Shown here piece by piece: positions 53,089 to 60,982 of a stretch of DNA of 64,000 nt. Position numbers and translations under genes: made by a program. The stretch is from CAVSRC01 sp963798195 (lineage in GTDB: Bacteria; Pseudomonadota; Alphaproteobacteria; Rhizobiales; Kaistiaceae). The notes under the pieces were generated by a model. That model was not told where the DNA came from and made no database searches. It was given only the letters and a program-made list of their open reading frames with translations. The stretch is from NCBI GenBank assembly GCA_963798195.1, contig CAWCSF010000010.1:372001-436000 (forward strand). The letters run 5' to 3'. How positions within the stretch are numbered: the first letter of the stretch is position 1; the number at the start of each line of letters is the position of its first letter.

Positions 53089-53618
53089 TCCCGACGGTCC
53101 TTCTGACCCTGCTCATCGTCGTGACCATCGCTATTGTGCGTGTGCGCAATCTGTTCGCGGTTGCCGTGCTGTCGGGCGTGTACAGCTTCATCATGGCGAG
53201 CGTGCTGATCGCGCTCGATGCGGTGGACGTGGCCATGACGGAAGCCTCGGTCGGTGCCGGCATATCGACGGTGCTCATGTTGGGCACGCTGTACCTGACC
53301 AAGACGGAAGAGGCGCGGCCCTTGCATACGGCGCTGCTGCCGCTGTTTGTAGCGGCGGTCACCGGTGTTGCGCTGATCTGGGGCGTCACGGCGCTCCCGC
53401 CTTTCGGCCTCGCGGATTCGATCGTGCAGGTGGAGGGCCCGGACTACATTGCACGGTCACTGGCCGAGACGGGGATTCCGAACGTCGTTACCTCCGTGCT
53501 GGCCAGCTACCGCGGCTACGACACGCTGGGTGAGACGACGGTAATCTTCACGGCCGGCATCGCTGTCTTCCTGCTGCTGCAGAAATCCACCTCCCGTTCC
53601 CGCGACAGGGGCGGATAG
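53076..53618 (+). CDS. Mrp/Mbh-type antiporter subunit B' (DUF4040)
   Basis: A multi-helix protein with the DUF4040 core VRNLFAVAVLSGVYSFIMAS...VDVAMTEASVGAGISTVLMLGTL. There is no ATG, GTG or TTG before GTG 53121, which would remove most of the first helix (LIPTVLLTLLIVVTIAIV). The ribosome site GGGGAGG (53062-53068) points to codon ATC at 53076 or CTG at 53085. I give 53076 (180 residues); a base error of ATC for ATG would explain it. In the Mbh/Mrp family this piece equals the C-terminal part of MrpA that pairs with MrpB. Confidence 0.82.
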   Translation: METLIPTVLLTLLIVVTIAIVRVRNLFAVAVLSGVYSFIMASVLIALDAVDVAMTEASVGAGISTVLMLGTLYLTKTEEARPLHTALLPLFVAAVTGVALIWGVTALPPFGLADSIVQVEGPDYIARSLAETGIPNVVTSVLASYRGYDTLGETTVIFTAGIAVFLLLQKSTSRSRDRGG

Positions 53619-53622
53619 TCGT

Positions 53623-54048
53623 ATGCGCCTCGACGTGATCCTCAGGGTAACGACCAAGCTGATCCTGCCGTTCATGCTGCTGTTTGCGGTGTATGTGCAG
53701 TTTCACGGCGACTACGGCCCCGGCGGCGGTTTCCAGGCTGGCGTCATCGCAGGTGCCAGCTTCATTCTTTACGCGCTCATCTATGGCCTTGGCCCAACGA
53801 CACGGCTTGTGCCGGTCGGCATCGTTGAGGCGCTGATCCCGTTGGGCGTGCTGATCTATGCCGGCGTTGGCGTGTACAGCATGCTGAACGGCGGCAATTT
53901 TCTTGACTATTCGCACCTCGCGCATGACCGGATCCACGGCCAGGAGTGGGGTGTGTTCCTCGTCGAGCTCGGAGTGTTCATCACCGTTGCCTCTACCATG
54001 CTTGCCATCTTCTACGCCTTCGCAGGTCGGGGGCGCGGCGGCGGATGA
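53623..54048 (+). CDS. mrpB: Mrp-type antiporter subunit B
   Basis: A 141-residue protein of four helices starting at ATG 53623. The MnhB signature HGDYGPGGGFQAGVIAGASFILYAL is clear, as is GVGVYSMLNGGNFLDY. It overlaps mrpC by four bases. Confidence 0.94.
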   Translation: MRLDVILRVTTKLILPFMLLFAVYVQFHGDYGPGGGFQAGVIAGASFILYALIYGLGPTTRLVPVGIVEALIPLGVLIYAGVGVYSMLNGGNFLDYSHLAHDRIHGQEWGVFLVELGVFITVASTMLAIFYAFAGRGRGGG

Positions 54049-54413
54049 ACGAACTGCTCTCGGGCATTGCCGCCCACTACAACCAGTACATCACCGTTTT
54101 CCTGATGGTCGCGGGGCTCTACATCGTCATCGCTCGCGGCAACATGGTGAAAAAGCTGGTTGGCCTCTCGCTGTTCCAGACGTCGGTTTATCTGCTCTAC
54201 ATTTCGCCGGGGAAGATCGTTGGCGGTACGGCCCCGATCATCGATCCGCATTTCTCGGTCTATTCGAACCCGCTGCCGCATGTCTTGATTCTGACCGCCA
54301 TCGTCGTGGGAATCGCGACGCTGGCCCTCGGCCTGGCTCTCGTTGTCCGTATCAATGAGGCTTACGGCACGATCGAGGAAGACGAGATCTTCGATCAGGA
54401 ACAGAAGCGCTGA
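54045..54413 (+). CDS. mrpC: Mrp-type antiporter subunit C (NuoK-like)
   Basis: A 122-residue NuoK/MnhC-type protein starting at ATG 54045 (ATGA overlap). Three helices, with MVAGLYIVIARGNMVKKLVGLSLFQTSVYLLYIS and DPLPHVLILTAIVVGIATLALGL-like segments (here SNPLPHVLILTAIVVG), match the subunit; the glutamate of the complex I subunit is not obvious. The stop overlaps the next start as TGATG. Confidence 0.93.
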   Translation: MNELLSGIAAHYNQYITVFLMVAGLYIVIARGNMVKKLVGLSLFQTSVYLLYISPGKIVGGTAPIIDPHFSVYSNPLPHVLILTAIVVGIATLALGLALVVRINEAYGTIEEDEIFDQEQKR

Positions 54414-55891
54414 TGCTCGTTCACTTGCCGGCATTGCAGGTGATCGTGCCGCTGTTCGGCGCGCTGCTTGCTGCGCTCTCGCGCCGCCCAGGCCCAGCAT
54501 GGCTGGTCATGACGGCGGCGTGTTGGCTGTCGCTGGTGATTTCGGCGATGCTGCTTCAGCAGGTTCTCACCGGCGGCGTGATCTCCTATCACATGGGCGG
54601 ATGGGACCCGTCGATCGGCATCGAATACCGGGTCGACGTCTTCAACGCGCTGATCCTCGTGCTCGTATCGGCCCTTGCGGCCGTTATCGCGCCCTTCGCG
54701 AGGCAAAGCGTTGCAGCCGAGATATCGCAGGACCGCGTTGCCTGGTTCTACACGATGTACCTGCTGTCGCTTGCCGGCCTGCTCGGCATTGCGATCACAA
54801 ATGACGCGTTCAATGCGTTCGTGTTCCTGGAGGTGTCGTCACTTTCCAGCTACGCCCTGATCGCGCTGGGCCGGGATCGCCGCGGACTGGTTGCCGCATA
54901 CCAATACCTGATCCTTGGCACCATCGGCGCGACGTTCTATGTGATCGGCGTCGGCTTCCTCTACGTCATGACGGGAAGCCTAAACCTCGGCATCATTGCC
55001 GAGCGGTTGGCACTGGTGGAGTCTTCGCGGCCGGTTCTCACCGCGCTCGCCTTCATCATGGTTGGCATCAGCCTGAAGCTCGCGCTCTTTCCGCTGCATG
55101 TCTGGCTGCCAAATGCATATGCCTACGCGCCCTCGACGGCGACGGTGTTTCTGGCGGCGACGGCTACGAAGGTCGCGATCTACCTCTTCATCCGCTACCT
55201 CTTCTCCGTTTTTGGAGACGCCTTCGTCTTCTCCGATCTGCCGGTTTCGGCAATCCTCCTGGCGTTGTCGATCGGCGCGATCTTCGGCGCGGCGGCCGTC
55301 GCCGTGTTCCAAGCCGATGTGAAGCGCATGTTCGCATACTCGTCGGTGGCGCAGATTGGCTACATCACGATTGGTATCGCGATCGCAACGCAGACCGGCC
55401 TTACCGGTGGCATCGTGCATGTCGTGAACCACGGTCTCATCAAGGGCGCGCTGTTCATGGCGCTGGGCGCCATCGCGCTCCGCGTGAAGACCTGCAACAT
55501 CGACGAGCTCGCGGGCATCGGCCGAAAGATGCCGCTGACACTCGCGGCGCTTCTGATCGCTGGGCTGAGCCTCGTGGGGGTGCCGGGCACCGTCGGCTTC
55601 GTCTCCAAATGGTATCTCGTTGTTGCCGCCTTCGAGGTCGGCTGGTGGTGGCTGGCCTTCCTGATCGTCGCTAGTTCGCTCATCACGATCGTTTACGTCG
55701 GCCGGGTAGTGGAAGCTGTCTGGTTCCGTGAGCCGTCGGAAACCGCGGCACGTGCAACCGAAGCGCCGCTCGGCATGCTGATCCCGATCTGGGTGCTCGC
55801 CGGCGCGACCATTTTCTTCGGCCTTGATACGAACCTCACCGCGGGCATCGCCTCGAAGGCTGCGGCCGTGCTGCTCGGAGGTCCTGAATGA
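54413..55891 (+). CDS. mrpD: Proton-conducting antiporter subunit D (first of three MrpD-like)
   Basis: A 492-residue NuoN/MrpD-type protein with about 14 helices. The key charged residues are the Glu of FVFLEVSSLSSYALIALG and the Lys of SLKLALFPLHVWLPNAY and ATKVAIYLFIRY, parts of the antiporter-like proton channel; DVKRMFAYSSVAQIGYITIG is also typical. It overlaps the next D-like gene by four bases. Confidence 0.93.
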   Translation: MLVHLPALQVIVPLFGALLAALSRRPGPAWLVMTAACWLSLVISAMLLQQVLTGGVISYHMGGWDPSIGIEYRVDVFNALILVLVSALAAVIAPFARQSVAAEISQDRVAWFYTMYLLSLAGLLGIAITNDAFNAFVFLEVSSLSSYALIALGRDRRGLVAAYQYLILGTIGATFYVIGVGFLYVMTGSLNLGIIAERLALVESSRPVLTALAFIMVGISLKLALFPLHVWLPNAYAYAPSTATVFLAATATKVAIYLFIRYLFSVFGDAFVFSDLPVSAILLALSIGAIFGAAAVAVFQADVKRMFAYSSVAQIGYITIGIAIATQTGLTGGIVHVVNHGLIKGALFMALGAIALRVKTCNIDELAGIGRKMPLTLAALLIAGLSLVGVPGTVGFVSKWYLVVAAFEVGWWWLAFLIVASSLITIVYVGRVVEAVWFREPSETAARATEAPLGMLIPIWVLAGATIFFGLDTNLTAGIASKAAAVLLGGPE

Positions 55892-57339
55892 GCGGCGCCG
55901 AACTGATCGCAATTGCCCTGGTGACACCTGCGGCGACCGCAATACTCGTAGCGCTGTTCCACCGCCGGCCCAACGTGCGCGAAGCCGCGACTCTGCTTGG
56001 CGCGGCATTGCTTTTTGCGGCCGTTCTGGCGCTGCTCCTGCAAGTGCTGGCCGGCGAGCGCCCCGCGCTTCATGTGCTCGAAATCCTGCCCGGGCTCGCC
56101 ATTGCCCTTTCCATCGAGCCGCTAGGGATGCTGTTCGCGACCGTGGCGTCCGGCCTGTGGATCGTCAATTCGATCTATTCGATCGGTTACATGCGGGCCA
56201 ACAACGAGGGGCGGCAGACGGTCTTCTACGTCTGCTTCGCCCTGGCGATCGCGGCGTCCGTGGGCATTGCCTTCTCGGGAAATCTGTTCACGCTGTTTCT
56301 GTTCTACGAGATGCTGACCCTCGTGACCTATCCGCTGGTCACGCACCGCCAGACCCCGGAAGCCCGCGCAGCAGGGCGCCTTTATCTGCTGATGCTGCTC
56401 GGTGCTTCGACCCTGTTGCTGCTGCCCGCGGTCGCCTGGACCGGCCTTGCGGCTGGTACGCTGGATTTCCGTGCCGGAGGAATTCTTCCTGCCGGGATGG
56501 CGCCGGCAGCCATGGGAATGTTGTTGGCGCTCTTCATCTTCGGCATAGCCAAGGCGGCGGTGATGCCCATGCACTACTGGCTTCCCGCGGCAATGGTGGC
56601 CCCGACGCCGGTTTCCGCCCTCCTGCACGCCGTAGCTGTTGTGAAGGCCGGCGTCTTTTTCATCGTCAAGATCATCGTCTACGTTTTCGGAATCGATACC
56701 CTGAGGGAGAACGGAGCGGGCGACTGGCTCGTCTATGTCGCAGGCTTCACCATTATCGCTGCGTCGCTGGTCGCGCTTCGCCAGGATCATCTCAAGCGGC
56801 GGCTCGCCTATTCCACAATCAGTCAACTCTCATACGTCGTGCTCGGCGCGGCGCTCCTTAGTCCCTTGGCGATGGTCGGAGCGGTCCTGCACATCGCCGC
56901 CCACGCCGTTTCCAAGATCACACTGTTTTTCGCGGCCGGCTCGCTGCACACCGCCGCCCACATCGACTACGTGAGCGAGATGGACGGTATCGGGCGGCGC
57001 ATGCCGTGGACCATGGGCGCGTTCACGGTCGGTGCGCTGTCGATGATCGGGATGCCGTTGACCGCCGGCTTCCTCGGCAAGTGGTTCATGCTGATCGGTG
57101 CTGGCGGGCAGGCGCAATGGTTCGCAGTCGGAGTCATCGTGATCTCGACGCTCCTTAACGCCGGCTACTTCCTGCCAGTCGTTTACCGCGCCTTCAAACC
57201 GGCAAAGAAGCAGGTCGAAGGTGGCGAAGCGCCGTGGCCGATCGTTGTCGCGCTCGTGGCTACCGCGACGTTGACCGTCGGCCTGTTTTTCCTGCCTCAG
57301 GTGCCTTTGCGGCTCGCGGAAATGCTGGTCGGCGGATAG
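55888..57339 (+). CDS. Proton-conducting antiporter subunit D (second MrpD-like)
   Basis: A 483-residue proton_antipo_M protein. Key segments: LFLFYEMLTLVTYPLV (channel Glu), GIAKAAVMPMHYWLPAAMVAPTPVSALLHAVAVVKAGVFFIVKI (Lys pair) and HLKRRLAYSTISQLSYVVLG. It differs clearly from its two D-like neighbours, so it is an old duplicate with a separate role in the complex. The small membrane protein gene begins nine bases after the stop. Confidence 0.92.
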   Translation: MSGAELIAIALVTPAATAILVALFHRRPNVREAATLLGAALLFAAVLALLLQVLAGERPALHVLEILPGLAIALSIEPLGMLFATVASGLWIVNSIYSIGYMRANNEGRQTVFYVCFALAIAASVGIAFSGNLFTLFLFYEMLTLVTYPLVTHRQTPEARAAGRLYLLMLLGASTLLLLPAVAWTGLAAGTLDFRAGGILPAGMAPAAMGMLLALFIFGIAKAAVMPMHYWLPAAMVAPTPVSALLHAVAVVKAGVFFIVKIIVYVFGIDTLRENGAGDWLVYVAGFTIIAASLVALRQDHLKRRLAYSTISQLSYVVLGAALLSPLAMVGAVLHIAAHAVSKITLFFAAGSLHTAAHIDYVSEMDGIGRRMPWTMGAFTVGALSMIGMPLTAGFLGKWFMLIGAGGQAQWFAVGVIVISTLLNAGYFLPVVYRAFKPAKKQVEGGEAPWPIVVALVATATLTVGLFFLPQVPLRLAEMLVGG

Positions 57340-57348
57340 GAGAGAGCG

Positions 57349-57603
57349 ATGAGCCAGCGACCGGACAGCAATCATTGGCTGGTGCGGCCGACGACCATCC
57401 GCGTTCTGTGGATCGTATTCATCGCCATCCTTGCCGGCACCGTGCTGGCGGATTTCTTCATCGACCACCACGGTGTGTTCGGGGTTGACGGAACGATCGG
57501 CTTCTATGCGTGGTACGGCTTCCTGAGCTGCGTGGTGCTGGTATTCGGCTCGCGACTGCTCGGCGTGTTCCTGAAGCGGCCGGATGACTACTATGACCGC
57601 TGA
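57349..57603 (+). CDS. Small two-helix membrane protein of the antiporter operon
   Basis: An 84-residue protein with ATG 57349 after GGAGAG. Two hydrophobic segments (about 20-36, VLWIVFIAILAGTVLADFF, and 50-70, WYGFLSCVVLVFGSRLLGVF) flank an H-rich loop (FIDHHGVFGVDG). It ends in RPDDYYDR, and the third D gene overlaps it by 20 bases. It is tightly built into the operon but belongs to none of the standard Mrp subunits (A-G). The function is unknown; an assembly or accessory subunit is likely. Confidence 0.78.
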   Translation: MSQRPDSNHWLVRPTTIRVLWIVFIAILAGTVLADFFIDHHGVFGVDGTIGFYAWYGFLSCVVLVFGSRLLGVFLKRPDDYYDR

Positions 57604-59290
57604 GAGTGCCGCGCTGGTATTTCCGCCGGGACTGGTTCTCATCCTTACCGGCTTCGCGCTGGTTGCCGTGCGGCCGGGCGCCGTACGCAGCGCGCTTCTG
57701 CTGGGTGCGCCTGTCGTTGCGCTGGCGCTTGTGTGGCTGCTGCCCTCCGGTCACTCGCTCAGCTTCGACTGGCTCGACCACCGCATCGTGCCGCTGCGCG
57801 CCGATGCGCTCTCGCGCCTGTTTGGCACGGTGTTCTCGCTGATGACGTTTGCGGGCGGGATGTTCGCCCTTCGTCAGGAGCGCAAGACCGAAGTTGCCGC
57901 AGCGTATGTCTACGCCGGCGGTGCGCTGGGTGTGGTGTTCGCCGGCGACTTGATCACCGTGTTCGTGTTCTGGGAGGTCATGGCCGTCGCCTCGACCCTG
58001 GTCATCTGGATGGCGGGTACCGAGCGCTCGCGGACTGCCGGCCAGCGTTACATCTTGATGCACCTCTTTGGTGGTGTCCTCCTGATGGCGGGCCTGGCCA
58101 CCCATGTTGCTATGGGAGGAAGCATCGCCTTTGAGTCGCTGGTGGCATCTCCCGCCAAGTGGCTGATCCTGGCCGGGTTCCTTCTGAACGCCGGCGCGCC
58201 TCCGCTCTCGGCCTGGCTGCCTGACGCTTATCCGGAGGCGTCGTGGTCGGGGATGGTGTTCCTTTCGGCGTATACGACCAAAACCGCCGTGTACGTCCTG
58301 CTGCGCGGATTCCCCGGCGAAGAGATCCTGATCTGGTTCGGCCTTTTCATGGTGTTCTACGGGATCGTTTACGCGATCCTCGAGAACGACATGCGGCGGA
58401 TCCTCGCGTATTCGATTGTGAACCAGGTCGGCTTCATGGTTGTCGGCATCGGCATTGGAACGCCCATGGCGTTGAACGGTGCAGCGGCGCATGCCTTCGT
58501 TCACATCATCTACAAGGCGCTGCTGCTGATGTCCGCGGGGTCGGTTCTGTTCATGACCGGCAAGAGCAAGTGCACGGACCTCGGCGGCCTCTTCCGCACC
58601 ATGCCGGTGACAACCGTTTGCGGCATTGTCGGCGCGCTTTCAATTTCGGCCTTTCCGTTGACGTCAGGATTTGTCGCCAAGTCCATGATCTCGGAGGGCG
58701 CCGGCCTGACCCACATGGCGCTGGTCTGGTTCCTGCTGACCGCGGCGTCGGCCGGCGTGTTCCTTCATGCCGGCATCAAGTTCCCGTGGTTTGTGTTTTT
58801 CAACCGTGACTCCGGCCTTCGGCCAGGCGATCCGCCGCGCTCGATGCAGGCCGCCATGATTCTTTTGTCGGTTGCCTGCATCGCGATCGGTGTCGCACCG
58901 GAAATGCTGTATCGGCTGCTGCCCTACGATGTGGACTTCGTGCCCTACACCGCGTCGCACGTGGTCTCGCAGCTTCAGTTGCTTCTTTTTTCCGGACTGG
59001 CGTTCTTCCTTCTTCTCGGCTGGCTGCGGCGTACCGAAACGATAACGCTGGACACGGACTGGCTCTGGCGCTGCCTGGGCCACGATGCCGCGCATCGCCT
59101 GATGGTGCGGGCCGCCCACGCCCGCGAGGGCGCAATCAAACGGGCGCAGCGCGCTATCTCGCGTTTTCTTGCCACAGTCTATCGGCACCATGGCCCGACT
59201 GGGATTCTGGCGCGAGCCTGGCCGACCGGAAGCATGGCCTTCTGGGCGACGTTGCTGCTTGCGGCATATCTGTTCCTATACTACCTGTAA
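57584..59290 (+). CDS. Proton-conducting antiporter subunit D (third MrpD-like)
   Basis: A 568-residue antiporter-like protein; starts ATG 57584 or 57593. It keeps the channel Glu in VFVFWEVMAVASTLVIW, a Lys in YTTKTAVYVLL, NAGAPPLSAWLPDAY and NDMRRILAYSIVNQVGFMVVG. A C-terminal extension of about 80 residues beyond the last core helices (after TDTDWLWR-like HTITLDTDWLWRC) is soluble with one terminal helix, as in longer MrpD/NuoL-like forms. It completes a complex without MrpA. It is the last gene of the operon; 338 noncoding bases follow. Confidence 0.92.
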   Translation: MTTMTAESAALVFPPGLVLILTGFALVAVRPGAVRSALLLGAPVVALALVWLLPSGHSLSFDWLDHRIVPLRADALSRLFGTVFSLMTFAGGMFALRQERKTEVAAAYVYAGGALGVVFAGDLITVFVFWEVMAVASTLVIWMAGTERSRTAGQRYILMHLFGGVLLMAGLATHVAMGGSIAFESLVASPAKWLILAGFLLNAGAPPLSAWLPDAYPEASWSGMVFLSAYTTKTAVYVLLRGFPGEEILIWFGLFMVFYGIVYAILENDMRRILAYSIVNQVGFMVVGIGIGTPMALNGAAAHAFVHIIYKALLLMSAGSVLFMTGKSKCTDLGGLFRTMPVTTVCGIVGALSISAFPLTSGFVAKSMISEGAGLTHMALVWFLLTAASAGVFLHAGIKFPWFVFFNRDSGLRPGDPPRSMQAAMILLSVACIAIGVAPEMLYRLLPYDVDFVPYTASHVVSQLQLLLFSGLAFFLLLGWLRRTETITLDTDWLWRCLGHDAAHRLMVRAAHAREGAIKRAQRAISRFLATVYRHHGPTGILARAWPTGSMAFWATLLLAAYLFLYYL

Positions 59291-59628
59291 CGCAGCCTAT
59301 ACGTGCATCTGGGGTATCAATTGGGCCAAGCCGCAATGAATCGGCCACTGCTTGCGGCATGTCAGCGCGCTATGATCGTGTTAGAGCAACCAGGACGATA
59401 AGAACCCAATAAATTTGCAGCGCCGTTATTACGAAGCTTCAAACTTGTTATCCAACAATATTTTGAACGCTACGCTTGTGGCCTTCGGCAAGTCAGCTTA
59501 TAGAGAGCCGCAAGTAAAGAGGGACATTTCACTGAACGGGCTGCGAGGGGATTTGGCCCGCCGAAATCTCGGCGGAACGCCGTAATGCTGCCACGCTCGA
59601 CACAAGTAGACGCAAGGAAACAGCAAAA
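59291..59628. promoter_or_regulatory. 338-base AT-rich intergenic region ahead of mucR
   Basis: This spacer is clearly AT-richer than its surroundings, most of all at 59400-59470 (runs such as AATAAATTTGC and CAACAATATTTTG). MucR proteins bind AT-rich DNA and typically repress their own gene, so autoregulation here is plausible. No gene is seen. The proximal part holds the hairpin listed separately at 59558-59575. Confidence 0.5.
59558..59575 (+). other. Hairpin in the mucR 5' leader
   Basis: CCGCCGA-AATC-TCGGCGG forms a perfect 7-base stem with a tetraloop about 55 bases before the mucR start. It lacks a T-run, so it is more likely a leader structure than a terminator. Confidence 0.4.
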
Positions 59629-60042
59629 ATGAACGATCAGAATGGCGACGCCGATCTCATTGATCTCGCCGCCGATATTGTATCCGCCTACGTCAGCAAC
59701 AACACGGTGCCGGTTGCCGATCTGCCGGCGCTTATTGGGGACGTACACCGGGCGCTGAGCAATACCCAGATGGGCCTGAATCAGCCGGAGCCCGAGCCAC
59801 TGAAGCCGGCGGTAAACCCGAAGAAATCCGTCTTCCCGGACTACATCGTGTGTCTTGAGGACGGCAAGAAGTTCAAGTCGCTCAAGCGCCACTTGCGGAC
59901 GCACTACGACCTCTCGCCGGAGGAGTACCGCGAGAAGTGGGGTCTGGCGCCCGACTACCCGATGGTTGCGCCCAACTACGCCGCCGCGCGATCGGCCTTG
60001 GCCAAGAAGATGGGCCTCGGTCAGCAGCGCCGCCGCAAGTAA
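59629..60042 (+). CDS. mucR: MucR/Ros-family zinc-finger transcriptional regulator
   Basis: A 137-residue regulator with the ROS_MucR fold. The N-terminus (DLIDLAADIVSAYVSNNTVP) forms the oligomerisation helices; PDYIVCLEDGKKFKSLKRHL...LSPEEYREKWGL holds the zinc finger with Cys75, Asp78, His88 and His92 (the Cys-Asp-His-His variant known in MucR homologues). The C-terminus is the typical DYPMVAPNYA...MGLGQQRRRK. MucR is a global repressor and DNA-bridging protein controlling exopolysaccharide, motility and symbiosis or virulence genes in Hyphomicrobiales. Confidence 0.96.
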   Translation: MNDQNGDADLIDLAADIVSAYVSNNTVPVADLPALIGDVHRALSNTQMGLNQPEPEPLKPAVNPKKSVFPDYIVCLEDGKKFKSLKRHLRTHYDLSPEEYREKWGLAPDYPMVAPNYAAARSALAKKMGLGQQRRRK

Positions 60043-60045
60043 ACT

Positions 60046-60423
60046 CTACCCTTCGTCATTGACGGGCACATCAATCGCCGGGAGCGCAGCTCCCGGCGAT
60101 TTCGTTTGCGCCTCGCCAAGAAGCCGCCGCTCGGCCGTGTAAGCCTGCATCAGAGCGACGTGCCGGTTGAGGTCGTAGGTCCAGTGGCCGGCTCGCCCTC
60201 GACTACGCTCGGCCCGTAGCGCCCGCGCCAGGCGCGAAACGATTCGGCGGTGCGCTGCGGGGCTCTCGTCGGCGATCTCATCGGGTCCGACCGGCAGAAC
60301 TCGCGTGAGATGTCTCTGACGGTCATACAGTTCAGCGCCTTCGGCGACTGTACTGGCAATCGACCGGTTGGCATGGGCGAGGGTTTGTGCCCAGGCACGG
60401 TCTTCGGTTTGGTTCGGTCTCAT
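60046..60423 (-). CDS. Conserved hypothetical protein, basic and helical
   Basis: The ATG at 60423 has GGAGG six bases upstream and gives 125 residues. The protein is strongly charged and probably all-helical, with an RRIVSRLARALRAERSRGRAGHWTYDLNRHVALMQAYTAERRLLG core; the AGHWTYDLNRHVALMQA stretch looks conserved-type. I recognise no named domain. It converges with mucR, and the mucR terminator hairpin falls inside its last codons. The good ribosome site supports expression. Confidence 0.65.
   Translation of the reverse strand: MRPNQTEDRAWAQTLAHANRSIASTVAEGAELYDRQRHLTRVLPVGPDEIADESPAAHRRIVSRLARALRAERSRGRAGHWTYDLNRHVALMQAYTAERRLLGEAQTKSPGAALPAIDVPVNDEG
60073..60101 (+). terminator. Strong hairpin terminator of mucR
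   Basis: A 13-base perfect stem (AATCGCCGGGAGC / GCTCCCGGCGATT) with loop GCA, about 30 bases past the mucR stop and followed by TTCGTTTG. It overlaps the 3' coding end of the convergent gene. Confidence 0.75.
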
Positions 60424-60598
60424 GTCTGCCTCCGCTGGTCGGAGGCGAGTTCTCACCCCAATGGCGCCGACGGGGATCGGATCGGCATCTATCCCCGCGT
60501 CTCAAGTTGCGCGTGAAAGTTATCCCCCTCCACCGGAAGTGGGTTAAGGTGGCATAGGAATAAATTCATATTTCGCGGTGAAGCGTGGAGTGCGGCAA

Positions 60599-60982
60599 AT
60601 GGCATGGAACACGGGAATTGGACCGGGCGGCAAGCGCAACCGGAAGGCACGCGAGGCCGAGCCGGTAGGAGGATACATCGCAGCCTTGGTCGCATCGGCA
60701 TTTTGCGTTCGGCAGGCGGATCTGTGCACCGCCGGCCGGGGACGGGCACCAGCGGCGTTTGCGCGTCAGGTGGCTATGTATCTCTGCAAATCCTGTCTCA
60801 GCCTCACCTATCAGGAGACAGGCAGGTTGTTCGGACGCGACCGCACGACGGCGGCCCACGCCTGCCGCATGATTGAGGAGAAGCGCGAAGACGCCAATTT
60901 CGACACGATCATCGATTGCCTCGAGCGCGCGATTGGCTTGTGGCCGCGCAATGGCAACGCAAGCGGCCTAAAAAGCCGATGA
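60599..60982 (+). CDS. Stand-alone DnaA-domain-IV-like helix-turn-helix protein
   Basis: The ATG at 60599 follows GGAG and gives 127 residues. After a basic N-terminal tail the protein matches the DNA-binding domain IV of DnaA: FARQVAMYLCKSCLSLTYQETGRLFGRDRTTAAHACRMIEEKRED parallels the DnaA signature with its (G)RDHTT helix that contacts DnaA boxes. There is no ATPase domain. It overlaps the DUF6456 gene by four bases, so the two work together. This pair is conserved in Hyphomicrobiales; a role in replication control or as a DnaA-box-binding regulator is inference. Confidence 0.85.
   Translation: MAWNTGIGPGGKRNRKAREAEPVGGYIAALVASAFCVRQADLCTAGRGRAPAAFARQVAMYLCKSCLSLTYQETGRLFGRDRTTAAHACRMIEEKREDANFDTIIDCLERAIGLWPRNGNASGLKSR

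Noticed and set aside
54980..56008. A 342-codon minus-strand open frame inside the antiporter operon
   Set aside because: It is antisense to two conserved D subunits and is highly charged with no hydrophobic core; an artefact of codon bias.
59470..59904. A 144-codon minus-strand open frame across the mucR start
   Set aside because: It is antisense to mucR and its AT-rich control region, without a ribosome site or known features.
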